64,000 nt of DNA from Isoetes taiwanensis (Eukaryota; Streptophyta; Lycopodiopsida; Isoetales; Isoetaceae): NCBI GenBank assembly GCA_021234155.1, contig JAJEKV010000920.1, positions 1 through 64,000 of the forward strand. Reading direction: 5' to 3'. The notes under the pieces are model-generated. The model was given only the letters and a program-made list of their open reading frames with translations. It was not told the DNA's origin and did not search any database. Of the stretch, positions 9,541 to 21,203 are shown in pieces. A program made the translations under genes and the position numbers. Positions within the stretch are counted from its first letter, which is position 1. Every line of letters begins with the position of its first letter.

Positions 9541-11707
9541 CTCCCCTTACAACAAAAAAGTATTAATTATTGATAAATAATTAATAATTAATTAAGCAAT
9601 TAGATAATTAATTAAATCTATTGATAAAATAAAAATAATCAAATATAAATTTAATTAAATCAATACTCTATAATACTCTATTAGAAACCTTTCTCGACCC
9701 ACTAGTCGAGAAGGCAATCTAATTCAAAGACCAAAAAAGTTAATCGCGGATGAGGCAAGAGGCAAACAAGGAACAAGCACCAAGGCAAAGCGAGAATCCA
9801 TGGTACCAAAATCTCCATCTTCGGTTTTTTGCAAGGCTTTCCCGACTAAAGCTCCATTTCTATTCTTTGCCCTCAAGCTGGTACAGAATGGCGCTCTCAA
9901 AGAGTGTATTTTTAACGCAATGAGAGAGCTTACATGCCAAGGTCGGCTTGGGATAAACCCGACGCCATAGCCGCGGCTCGCTCCTCCCTGGCTGCTCTTC
10001 GCCCGCCATCACGCCAAGGTCCAAAAAGCACAAGAGGCTAAAATCGAACCATGAATGGCTACAGAATGGCCGAAATTTTTCTCTGTTAGAACTATAGAAT
10101 GTGGCGACAATGGGAGTGAACTATGGAATGGGAATGAACTACGAGTATGATGATTTTTAAACCAAAGACCGCCCAAAAATCCCGGCTCTGGAGAATCGAA
10201 ATACATCTGACCCAAGAGGCCGGCCATACCTTGCTTCATTCAGGAAAATGCCCCTCTTTTGCTTTTTTTCTTCCTCCAACTGGCATTTCCGACGATCGGA
10301 ACCGCCTCTTTACCTGGCCGAAGATGGTTTTTCAAGCTCGACTCACAGTAGGGTCTGCTAAACCGGTTTAAATCCCCTCTTTACGCGGTAAGCAAGTGGT
10401 CTAATCACTCTCTCGGGAGGCCGGTTTGAAATAAATGGAGGATTTCGTATGTAGGCTTGATTAGAAGAGCCTAGTCCTCATAATAGATTTTTCAATTTGG
10501 ATCGAGGCGAAGAATGTTAGGGCTTTAAGATCTGCAAGGAAATGGCAATATCGCCATGGCGGCTCGCGACAAGCTCTAGATATGAAGCCGCTTTCATTTT
10601 ATCAAAAGTTTGAGATCTTTAGCTCAAGAAAGCGCAAATAAAAGCCGAGGATGGTTGAAGAAGGATTGCCCGGCGGCTTGTTTCTACGCTTATTTCCTAA
10701 GTGAAAGTAGTAAAGCCGTGGAAGGCGGAGCCGAAGGCCGGAGTGCGGGAAGCCGCGGAAAACAGAGGCGTAGGGCCGTGAAGGCCGAGCCGCGGGTAAG
10801 CATGATTTTAAGCATTTCATCGCGAAAATGAGTATAGTCAGCCAAAGAAAAAGCTATGGCATACCAGGCCTTTTTTCCATCTAAGGAGAGATTAACAGAG
10901 CCGAGAAGCAACATCAAGGGTTTCTAACAACGGCGCTTTTTCAACAACGGCCGGACCGGAGGTTCTTAGAGAATTTTCTTGAGAGTTCTACTTATAGCCA
11001 CTCGTGATCTTGAGAGTTCGCCATAGCCACCCACGATTTAAGTAAGTGTACCAAATTTCTTCTTCTCAAAAGGTATGTACCAAATCTCCCCCTTTTTAAT
11101 TTCAAATTTGAAAATCTCCCCCCTTTTTCAATTTCAAATTTCTAACTTAAGAGGTGGGAGAAAAAAAAAGCCAAATATTAAGAGAAAAAAGCAGAATAAT
11201 AATAGAGTGTACGTAAGAAAAAAAAAATACGGATATGGTGTGGACAATGGGTTTTTTTTCTAAGGTTAATGGGTTATTTTTCTAAGGTTAATGGGAAAAA
11301 AAAGCTGGTTACATACCATTAATTGGGCTATAATTTTATTAGTGTCGCCCATGTAGATATTTGAATTTTTGTCGCGAAGATCATGATATAATTTACACCT
11401 TGTTTAACCCATTTTGAAGGTTCAAGACACAAAATGGGGACAAGTACATATTAATATATAGGTCTAATGCTTATTAATAGATTTAATGCATAGGTCTAAT
11501 AGGCTCTCGTAGGTTATAATGTGCATTATAGGTGCATATGTTGCTATTTACATGTGCATTAGGCATTACTCTTTACATAGCTAAATATGAGCCCAATGGT
11601 CCCCTCTTCATATAGCTATATGGTATGGTCCATTAGAAAGGGGGAGGGTCCATTGGATATGTGTCCATTAGATAATACATGGGGAGGTTCTATTTTAGAC
11701 TCTGAGT
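9541..11707. other. No gene recognised
   Basis: AT-rich at 9550-9680, then mixed sequence. A single hairpin CCTTTCTCGACCCACTAGTC at about 9689, followed by GAGAAGG, is an isolated relative of the foldback repeat at 11.7 kb. Several short frames at 10.0-10.9 kb overlap on both strands and show no recognisable motif. Confidence 0.5.
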
Positions 11708-12113
11708 TGCCTTTTTCGACTTGCGAGAGAAAGGCCCTCTTTAATGTTTTAGGGTTTGAAGGCCTTTCTCGACTCGCGAAGTCGAGAAAGGCGCCCAAAG
11801 TAGGTTGTGGGTTTTGGGGTTGGAGGCGCGGGACTCGAGAAGAAAGGCGACTCAGCGAAAACTGCGGGGTTTATGGATCGAGGAAGGCCTTTGCGGCGAA
11901 AGGCTCACCTATATAAAACTGCGTTTTATGGCTTTGGTCGCCTTTTCGACTTCGCGGTCGAAAGGCCTTCACTCCATAAAACCTCGTTTTTCGCTTTGAG
12001 CTGCCTTTCTCGACTTCTTGATGAAAGGCCTTTCACCCCTAAAACTTTATTTTTTCTCGACTCGAAAGTCGAGAAAGGCCTTCGACCCCTAAAACTGCGT
12101 TTTTTCCCTCCGA
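11708..12113. repeat. Foldback tandem repeat (CTCGACT hairpins), array 1
   Basis: Units of roughly 50-63 bp, each containing an inverted repeat such as CCTTTCTCGACT-CGCGA-AGTCGAGAAAGG (about 11770), separated by CCCATAAAACTGCGTTTTT-like spacers. Units differ by small indels. The array precedes copy A of the 3.3-kb duplication, and a second array precedes copy B. Confidence 0.8.
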
Positions 12114-15100
12114 GCCTTTCTCATGCCTGTATTTTCCAAAAATGGCCCTAAGAACTGTGTTTTATTTTATTTTTTTTGCATGTAGCATCACTTGACTAAT
12201 TTGATTTTGTCTCTTGCAGTCCTTATCTCGACCAAATAGTACATGCTTGGGAGCAATGAAAAGATTAGTTCATTAAAGAAAGGTGCCGAGAAGAGGGTGG
12301 TGACATCGGTTGGACATACAAGCACGTGGCCCATAAAGGAACTCCTCATACAAATTTCTATCGTCTGTAAGTTGCTCCGTGACTAGGAGAGAGCTCCACG
12401 TGCCCTTTGCACTAGGTGGTTCATGTGTGAAGAGGATGTAATGATTGTGCCCATATGACCACTATGGTCTCTTCACCCACTGTAATATATAATGTAATGA
12501 GCCCATTTATAAATATAAGGTATCTCAAAACTAGTATTTTTGGGTGATTAAGTAAACGATTTGCATAATTTTTGTTGGAATTTGTGATCTATTGTCTACC
12601 CACCTAAGAAAATAGAGCCAAAATGTTCAACTAAGAATCTTTTTCAATTAGAACTTGATAGGTCTAATGCATGTTTGCGTTGCATTGTTCTTATTCTCGA
12701 CACGTTATCCAAGAAAACTGGAAGAAAAGCTTGGATGCACACCAATAGACAAAAATTCCAATTATGGCCAGTTTTGGTCGGGGTGCTTCTTTTTGTGTAA
12801 ATTCTTGGGGGTTAGAAAAAATGGGAATGGAATGAGTCCCACTTTAATTAAATCGACTTGGATGCAAAATGCGAGACTCACCTCGAGAGTTTCGTGTGTG
12901 TTTTAGAAGATCTTAAAAGGACATGGTTGCATGATTATTGGCATTCTAATAAATCTAAAAAAATGCTATTATAATGTCTTCTTTAATCACGATCTCAAAT
13001 CATCAGATTAGGGTACCCTCCAACCACTGTTGATCAGATATTTCTTAATGGCTCATTCAATGAGGCAGGATCACCTTTTTCAATATCATTTCTATCTTCC
13101 TTATTATTAACGGTTTAGAAAAAGTACACATTGTTTTCTCAATTCTTAGTTTTATTCTTTTCATGAGATTGTTTTCATGAGAACCTTTCCTGTTTTGCTT
13201 GTATCGTGTTGGATGTATGTTGCTGATATTTTTTGTGCTTATGTTGCATATGCATGTTTGCATCTTTTTCAATAGGATTAACATTATTCCAACATGTGTG
13301 CATGACACAGAAGAAATTTAACAATGCAAATCTTCAGTTCTAGCATTAAAAGAGCCTTTTCTCATGAATCAGACTCGAGCAGTAGCACAGTCGCCTGAGA
13401 GCCCAAGCAAAAACTTACATCTGGTTTCATGGGGCACATGCTTGCTAGTAGTAGCTATATTATTATACATTGCAGAAACATTTGCCTATGAAAAGGGGGC
13501 AGCGACTCATATAGTTAGCTGAAGTTTGCACAGAGTACCATAGGAATTGGTTGGAGACCAATCAACTGATATAACATTATGTGCAGTAATGGTCTGCTTT
13601 ATAGACAGATCGCCCGAGGCAGAACCCAGAAAAATTTGCTCAATGCAACCATGTTCAAAGAGCTGCAATATTAAAAAAGAAACGAGTTAATCATTTACGA
13701 GACATTATGTGTATAATAAAGAACAATTGCCCGTCCTTTACCATGCTGGTACAAAGATAAACTCCTTTGATATTCTATAGCAAAATTACCTTCATAGGGA
13801 AAATACCATGCAAAAATTTGCCATTTTATTTTTCTGTAGATATAGATGACAACAAGTGAAGTAGTCTAAGATAAAACAAAGCCAATTGGGTACATCAAGT
13901 AGGATAAACAAAAGAGAACTGGCTTATGTTCTTCCTTTGAGGAGTCAATGTATGTTGTCTGTGCAAGCCCCTTAAGTTAACTACACATAATGTTTCATGT
14001 GCTTACTGGCACTGCCTCCAATTCTATTCAGATATTCGACCATATTCCTGTTGCTTAAGCCATACTAGAATATAATACAAATAAGATTCAACAAGTCTAT
14101 CTAATAAGTAAGAAACAAACCTGTATGTCCTAAGCAACCCAAGTCCACGGTAAAATTCAATAAATGCTGATCGAGGCATTTTTCAAAGATAATCTTGCAC
14201 CTTCCTTTTGATAGTTGGCCATCAATGCCATATAATGTCCTATCTTGCACCATGGTGCCTTCCAAAGAACAGTAACGAAAGTGTGCAGGTCATAATGCAA
14301 AAACGATATGATAAGCCTAGAAGAGTCAAACAAAAACAAAATTCATAAGAAAAAACTTGAACCCAATTTGATTATTGCCGATCTCTTCAGTTCAACCAAC
14401 CACAAATAAACTTGTGGATCGGTCTGAGATGGCAATGGGATATATACCTCTCAGCAAGCTTCTTGCTTCAACAAGCATTTTCACTGTCTCATTAACGGAT
14501 CACCCCGTTGGAGGAACTCAACCTCTTTGCTCTGTAAAATTTGTTGATTTTTATCAATTGGTCATCTAACCGCTTAAAGAATTTTGCCTCGTTCTCAACT
14601 CCTCGAGAAATAGGCTCTAATATCCGAGTTTCAGAGACATCTTCGTATTCACAAGCGTATGATGCACCTGTCTTGAAACACAACCATCAATTCATAGCTC
14701 AAATATTGAAGAAACATACCTCAATGAAATCTCCGCATGGAACCCACCTTCTTCGGTGAAACGGTAATTGAGTCTGTAGACATTTAGAGCAAACAATGCA
14801 TGCTTGAAACAGGGGTACATGGGTCTCTAGAGACGACAAAATTTGAAGAAAAGAAGTAGAATGCAGTTATTGAAGCACTTGATTAGCCACGAGCCCAGAA
14901 AAATGATCTGCGGCAATCTTGCTACAAAGGTTTTTGAGTTGGGGCCTTTTTACGGCTTTCTGGCGGTGCAAAGAAGCGCATCACCGGAGCCTTTGAGGAC
15001 GTGCCATAAGAGCCAAAAACCCATGAAGAAGCACGGACCTAGGCAAGAGACGCACGCCACAGAAGAAACAAAAGAAGCGCCATAGCAGGGCTTGCTTGCA

Positions 15101-15213
15101 AACCAAGAAAACGACACCCAAAAATATTCATACGGTCGGCCTCGTGAGGCGTAACCCGAAAAAAATAGCTATCGAAAAACTAAAAATTCAAAATTGGATG
15201 TATGATTATATAT
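12114..15213 (+). repeat. 3.3-kb tandem duplication, copy A
   Basis: Sequence from GCCTTTCTCATGCCTG to ATGATTATATATGG recurs as a direct copy at 15404-18464. The offset is 3290 bp at the left and 3250 bp at the right. Similarity is high throughout, with scattered substitutions and small indels, many at CTG/CCG or CAG/CGG. Copy A contains SPX-domain exons on the minus strand and is otherwise non-coding as far as can be seen. The left part (12290-12480) reads like a weak BED-finger or TE scrap but cannot be confirmed. Confidence 0.9.
13987..14667 (-). pseudogene. SPX-domain (PHO1/XPR1-like) exons, copy A
   Basis: Three exon-like blocks on the minus strand. Block 14448-14667 starts after a CAG acceptor and ends before GTATAT; it reads NEAKFFKRLDDQLIKINKFY and then, across one missing base, VEFLQRGDPLMRQ. 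Block about 14121-14275 carries the SAFIEFYRGLGLLRTY equivalent, ending at CAG|GTTTGT. Block about 13987-14064 reads NMVEYLNRIGGSASKHMKH. These are the successive conserved parts of an SPX domain, which binds inositol pyrophosphates. The EFYRGLGLL motif and exon order point to the PHO1 phosphate exporter family. The N-terminal SPX helix and the EXS membrane domain are not found. Frame breaks in blocks 1 and 2 differ from those in copy B. It is a partial gene, probably dead, possibly captured by the Helitron that ends at 18975. Confidence 0.65.
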
Positions 15214-15403
15214 GGCAGGTTTTATGGGTCAGAAGGCCTTTCTCGTCGAGAAAGGCCTTTGACCCATAAAACCCGCTGCTTTTCGCGAGCCTTTCGACTG
15301 GGCGAAGTCGAAAGGCCTTCTCGACTCTAAAACTTGCATTTTTCTCGACTTTGAAGTCGAAAGGCCTTCTGACCCATAAAACCTGCGTTTTTCGCTCTGA
15401 GCT
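15214..15403. repeat. Foldback tandem repeat, array 2
   Basis: Shorter version of the 11.7-kb array lying between copies A and B. It includes the near-perfect palindrome AAGGCCTTTCTCG-T-CGAGAAAGGCCTT (about 15234-15261) and three further CTCGACT/AGTCGA hairpins spaced by CCCATAAAACC. Its position makes array plus 3.1-kb body the unit of tandem duplication. Confidence 0.8.
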
Positions 15404-18400
15404 GCCTTTCTCATGCCTGTATTTTCCAAAAATGGCCCTAAGAACTGTGTTTTATTTTATTTTTTTTGCATGTAGCATCACTTGACTAATTTGATTTTGT
15501 CTCTTGCAGTCCTTATCTCGACCAAATAGTACATGCTTGGGAGCAATGAAAAGATTAGTTCATTAAAGAAAGGTGCCGAGAAGAGGGTGGTGACATCGGT
15601 TGGACATACAAGCACGTGGCCCATAAAGGAACTCCTCATACAAATTTCTATCGCCGTAAAGTTGCTCCTCGTGACTAGAGAGAGCTCCACGTGCCCTTTG
15701 CACTAGGTGGTTCATGTGTGAAGAGGATGTAATGATTGTGCCCATATGACCACTATGGTCTCTTCACCCACTGTAATATATAATGTAATGAGCCCATTTA
15801 TAAATATAAGGTATCTCAAAACTAGTATTTTTGGGTGATTAAGTAAACGATTTGCATAATTTTTGTTGGAATTTGTGATCTATTGTCTACCCACCTAAGA
15901 AAATAGAGCCAAAATGTTCAACTAAGAATCTTTTTCAATTAGAACTTGATAGGTCTAATGCATGTTTGCGTTGCATTGTTCTTATTCTCGACACGTTATC
16001 CAAGAAAACTGGAAGAAAAGCTTGGATGCACACCAATAGACAAAAATTCCAATTATGGCCAGTTTTCGGGTCGGGGTGCTTCTTTTTGTGTAAATTAACA
16101 GGGTTCCGAAAAAAAATGGGAATGGAATGAGTCCCACTTTAATTAAATACGACTTGGATGCAAAATGCGAGACTCACCTCGAGAGTTTCGTGTGTGTTTT
16201 AGAAGATCTTAAAAGGACATGGTTGCATGATTATTGGCATTCTAATAAATCTAAAAAAATGCTATTATAATGTCTTCTTTAATCACGATCTCAAATCATC
16301 AGATTAGGGTACCCTCCAACCCTTTGTTGATCGGATATTTCTTAATGGCTCATTCAATGAGGCGGGGATCACCTTTTCAATATCATTTCTATCTTCCTTA
16401 TTATTAACGGTTTAGAAAAAGTACACATTGTTTTCTCAATTCTTAGTTTTATTCTTTTCATGAGATTGTTTTCATGAGAACCTTTCCTGGTTTTGCTTGT
16501 ATCATGTTGGATGTATGTTACTGATATTTTTTGTGCTTATGATGCATATGCATGTTTGCATCTTTTTCAACAAGATTAACATTATTCCAACATGTGCACA
16601 TGACACAGAAGAAACTTAACAATGCAAATCTTCAGTTCTGGCATTAAAAGAGCATTTTCTCATGAATCATACTCGTTATCATGGGGCACATGTTTGCTAG
16701 TAGTAGCTATATTATTACATTGCAGAAACATTTGCCTATGAAAAGGGGGCAGTGACTAATATAGTCCGCTGAAAGAGAGTATCATAGGAATTGGTTGGAG
16801 ACCAATCAGCTGGTATAACATTGTGTGCGAGAATGGTCCGCTTTTATAGACACGCCTCACCGGCGTAACCGGAAAAAATTTGCTCAATGCAACCATGTTC
16901 AAAGAGTCTGCAATATTAAAAAAGAAACGAGTTAATCATTTATGGAGACATTATGTGTATAATAAAGAACAATTGCCATCCTTTACCATCTTTGGTACAA
17001 AGATAAACTCCTTTGATATTCTATAGCAAAATTACCTTCATAGGGAAAATACCATGCAAAATTTGCCATTTTATTTTTCTCAGAGATATAGATGACAACA
17101 AGTGAAGTAGTCTAAGATAAAACAAAGCCAATTGGGTACATCAAGTAGGATAAACAAAAGAGAATCGGCTTATGTTCTTCCTTTGAGGAGTCAATGTATG
17201 TTGTCCGTGCAAGCCCCTTAAGTTAACTACACATAATGTTTCATGTGCTTATCGCACTCGCCTCCAATTCTATTAGGATATTCGACCATATTCTCATTTG
17301 CTTAAGCCATACTAGAATATAATACAAATAAGATTCAACAAGTCTATCTAATAAGTAAGAAACAAACCCAGTATGTCCTAAGCAACCCAAGTCCACGGTA
17401 AAATTCAATAAATGCCGATCGAGGCATTTTTTCAAAGATATCTTGCACCTTCCTTTTTGATAGTTGGCCATCAATGCCATATAATGTCCTATGCACCATG
17501 GTGCCTTCCAAAGAACAGTAACGAAAGGTGAGGTCATAATGCAAAAACGATATGATAAGCCTAGAAGAGTCAAACAAAAACAAAATTCATAAGAAAAACT
17601 TGAACCCAATTTGATTATTGCCGGATCTCTTTGTCCAACCAACCACGGTAAACTTGTGGATCGAATACATATGGCAATGGGATATATACCTCTCGGCAAG
17701 CTTCTTGCTTCAACAAGCATTTTCAATTGTCTCATTAACAGATCACCCGTTGGAGGAACTCAACCTCTTTGCTCCTGTAAAATTTGTTGATTTTTATCAA
17801 TTGGTCATCTAACCGCCTAAAGAATTTTGCCTCGTTCTCAACTCCTCCGAAATAGGCTCTAATATCTCGAAGTTTCAGTAGACATCTTACTGTATTCACA
17901 AGCGTATGATGCACCTGTCTTGAAACACAACCATCAATTCATAGCTCAAATATTGAAGAAACATACCTCAATGAAATCTCTGCATGGAACCGACCTTCTT
18001 CGGGTGAAACTGTTAATTGAGTGCAGACATTTAGAGCAAACAATGCATGCTTGAAACAGGGTACATGGGTCTCTAGAGACAGCAAAATTTGAAGAAAAGA
18101 ACCGTAAATGCAGATTGAAGCACTTGATTAGCCACAGAGCCCAGAAAAATGATCTGCGGCAATCTTGCTACAAAGGTTTTTTGAGTTGGGGCCTTTTACC
18201 TGCTACGGAAGTGCCAAAGAAGCAGACGCTGGAGCCTTTGAGGACGTGCCATAAGAGCCAAAAAAACCCATGAAGAAGCACCGGACCTAGGCAAGAGACG
18301 ACGCCATAGAAGAAACAGAAAGAAGCGCCATAGCAGGGCTTGCTTGCAGCCGAAGAAAACGACACTCAAAATATTCATACGTGTCGGCCTCGCGTGAGGC

Positions 18401-18464
18401 AGAACCCAGAAAAAATAGCTATCGAAAAACTAAAAATTCAAAATTGGATGTATGATTATATATG
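15404..18464 (+). repeat. 3.3-kb tandem duplication, copy B
   Basis: Direct copy of 12114-15213, slightly shorter through small deletions; about 50 bp around 13375-13425 of copy A has no counterpart here. Unique sequence resumes after about 18464. The copy carries the same SPX exon blocks on the minus strand. Confidence 0.9.
17240..17914 (-). pseudogene. SPX-domain (PHO1/XPR1-like) exons, copy B
   Basis: Counterparts of the copy A exons: about 17700-17914 (EAKFFKRLDD region, then MRQLKMLVEARSL in a shifted frame), about 17370-17525 and about 17240-17310. The second block is cleaner than in copy A and reads LSKRKVQDIFEKMPRSAFIE then FYRGLGLLRTY without interruption. The first block is broken at a different base from copy A (CAATTG here against CAGTG there), so neither copy alone encodes the protein but the two lesions are independent. 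No flanking SPX N-terminus or EXS domain is present. Confidence 0.65.
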
Positions 18465-18947
18465 GTTTGATAATATATAAGATGTGTTACTCCGTAGAGC
18501 TGGAGAACTTACTGTTAGAAAAAAAGAGGAAGAAACGCCAATTGAGATCGGTTAACCTAAACCTGGACTGCGCAGGCTCGGCTTCCGGGCCGTACGTGGA
18601 ACTTACACTTCATGCGGCTCTTCTCAAGACGGCTGGCGACATTGACTTGACCTCTCCTTCACCTTAACTTAGGGGGAAGCACCATTGCGAGCAGGTGTGG
18701 ACAAAGCGAGGCCAAAAACCAAACTCTGCTTTAAGAAAAATGTTACATTTATATCATCGTTGTAAATATATCATTTGCATCTAGGCGATTGTACCAATTA
18801 ACAATCATACCTTCAAAAAACAAGACATTGAGCAGTTCAATATGCTAACTCCTGCATTTAACACGCATGTAATAATGTCTTAACATGGTCATTGCAATGT
18901 CACGTGTATCGTCAAGAGGCTGTATCATTAACATGTGACCAACTTAT
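18465..18947. other. No gene recognised
   Basis: Sequence between the duplication and the Helitron terminus. A 71-codon frame at 18452-18667 has no recognisable motif. Confidence 0.5.
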
Positions 18948-18975
18948 GCCCAGCAACGCTGGGCACCCTAACTAG
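18948..18975 (+). mobile_element. Helitron 3' terminus 1 (+)
   Basis: The hairpin GCCCAGCAACGCTGGGC (18948-18964) is followed by a 7-nt spacer and CTAG at 18972-18975, with T as the next base. A GC-rich hairpin just before CTRR and insertion before T are the defining 3' features of Helitrons. The element body would extend to lower coordinates and may include the tandem duplication. Its 5' TC end was not identified. Confidence 0.75.
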
Positions 18976-20297
18976 TTCATACATATTGCATATAAAATAT
19001 GTGGAACATCACACAAACCCATTACATTAACTTCTAATATAATTGATTTTGTAACTTTGTGCTCACACGTAGGCATTATGTAAGTCCTCGGTCATCTTTT
19101 ATATTTTGTTTTTTAAAGGATGACAAACCTTATTCATTAATAATTTATTTTTTACCAAAATAAAATGCAAAGACAGGACTATAACCCCAGCAGACAAACT
19201 GATCCAGCTGAGCAAAACTATCTGTCTAATGAATCTAAAGGTAAGTCTCCCAAATCAATACTTTCTTCTCTTGATCAAGAGAAGAACAATGATAAGCCAT
19301 AACAATTTTCTTCTGCATCCACTAAAGAAGAATCTCATCTACAATGTCCATGCCCTTAAAGCTATACATCCCCCTTCTCTTCCAGATCGGCCATAACAAT
19401 AATTACAAGCAAGATGAAAAGCTTGTTTTCACAGTTTAGACCATGCATCAAATAGCGAGCAAAATATGCTGGCTAGATAGAGAGGTGCCAAATAGGGGTA
19501 ACAACAAAGACCATGCCAGCCGAACCCGCTCACACAAAAAGAAGCAATGCTCAATACTCTCAATCCTTTGCTTACATAGAGGAGAAAGCTCTAAAATCCA
19601 ATGATCAATTTTATGGACCAACTTCTTGACTCTGGGACATCTATGGATTACTTGCTACTATAGAACTCCCACCTTTGAATGAGGTAAACTTACCCCAAAC
19701 CCATATCCACACACTTTTCTACTATAGATGATGGACCTGAAGATGCCATCTAATAGATGGAGACAACATTTCATTTAACAGAAGCAATTTATGAACAGAA
19801 GAAATAAAGTGCCTTGGCTTGATATCCTAGTGGCAAATCCAACTACAATTTGCGGACCATTATCATGTGGCAACAGTGCACCAAGACAAATCCATCCCGC
19901 TCTATCCGATCTGTGCAACAAGAATTTTATTCTGAATGCTTTCCATGATAAGAGATGGCCATACTCGAAGCTACAATAGTGTATCAGTTGCTATCCATCG
20001 TTGATGTGTCTTTGGATGAACAACACCACTCAAAGGCACATTCTCTGGAGTGTCATGCAAAGAAATCTACACCTCGAGATTGAATGAAAAAAGTACCTGG
20101 AGTGTCTAAAACAGCAAGCAACCTCTTTAGAAAGGGGGAAGCATTAGGATGTGGATGTAGATGATAAAGCAAAACCCAAGAAAGGAGGGGCTTAATAATA
20201 GCCTTATGAAATGGAAGATTATGTTGAATTGACTGCATTAACAAACCCAAACCAGGAAAAATCATCCTTACCAATAAGATTCTTCCAGGTAAACTTT

Positions 20298-21000
20298 GAA
20301 TATGTAGCACAATAACAGGGGATTCTAGGGGGATTTGATATGGATGCATAAATCACTATCTTGAGACCATAAACCATATCCCTAAAACATTTGAATAGGT
20401 TATTATTGAAAAAAAAAACATCGATTCAATAGAAAAAATAAACATATTAATTTGCTAGTAGCATTGGTTAAAGCGTTCTTATTAGGATATTAATTATTTT
20501 GGTAGAGGTTCGAGTCTCCATATCTCAAAATTTGAAACCTAAGCGAACCCGTATAGAGAGGAGTCTCAATATTTCGTACTCCAAAACCTTAGGCAAACTT
20601 GTATTCCATGTTTCAAAATCATAGGCACCCCCAGTCATAAATGACCATAATTGAAATAGGAGGCCATAATTGAAATAGGAGGCACCCAGAGGCTCCAACA
20701 TACAATCTGGGTCATATGATGGACAGATCCGACGATTGAGGTAGTCTAGGTCCACCTCGTTTAGAATATGTAGCGCAATAACAGGGGGTTCTAGGGGGAT
20801 TTGATATGGATGCATGAATCACTAGCCTGAGACCATAGACCATACCCAAAAACATTTGAATATGTTATTATTGGAAAGAAAAAATATTGATTCAATAGAA
20901 AAAATGAGCATGGTAATTTGCTAGTCTAATTGGTTAGAGCGTTCTTATTAGGATATTGAATTATTTTGGTAGAGGTTCGAGTCTCCGTATCTCAAAATCT
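20298..21000 (+). repeat. ~465-bp tandem segment with tRNA-like (SINE-like) core, two copies
   Basis: AATATGTAGCACAATAACAG begins copy 1 at about 20298 and recurs with one change at 20764. Each copy ends with a tRNA-like stretch: TTGGTTAGAGCG (box A-like, about 20934; TTGGTTAAAGCG in copy 1) and, about 40 bp later, GAGGTTCGAGTCTCC (box B-like, 20974 and about 20507). No acceptor stem closes, so it is not a functional tRNA. A Pol III-derived SINE is the natural explanation, but no poly-A tail or target duplication was found. The leading motif also occurs at 52384 and 53213. Confidence 0.5.
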
Positions 21001-21028
21001 GAAACAAAGCGAACCCATATAGAGAGGA

Positions 21029-21203
21029 GTCTTAGTATTTCATATTCCAAAACTTTAGGCAAACCTGCATTCCATGTTTCAAAATCATAGGCACCCCCAG
21101 TCATAAATGACCATAAGTCTTAGTATTTCATATTCCAAAACTTTAGGCAAACCTGCATTCCATGTTTCAAAATCATAGGCACCCCCAGTCATAAATGACC
21201 ATA
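21029..21203 (+). repeat. ~87-bp direct tandem duplication
   Basis: GTCTTAGTATTTCATATTCC through CCAGTCATAAATGACCATAA is repeated twice in a row with almost no difference, at 21029-21115 and 21117-21203. A related, more diverged copy is at about 20562-20645. Confidence 0.85.

Noticed and set aside
9085-9566. Proline/serine-rich and Gly/Glu-rich frames on both strands
   Set aside because: Produced by the purine/pyrimidine tract; no domain or plausible codon pattern.
12290-12480. hAT transposase BED zinc finger
   Set aside because: The GWTYKHVAHKGTPHTNFYRC-like reading is suggestive, but the expected Cys/His ligands do not follow and both copies are broken.
20930-21000. Functional tRNA gene
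   Set aside because: Box A and box B are present, but no acceptor or anticodon stem pairs properly. SINE-like instead.
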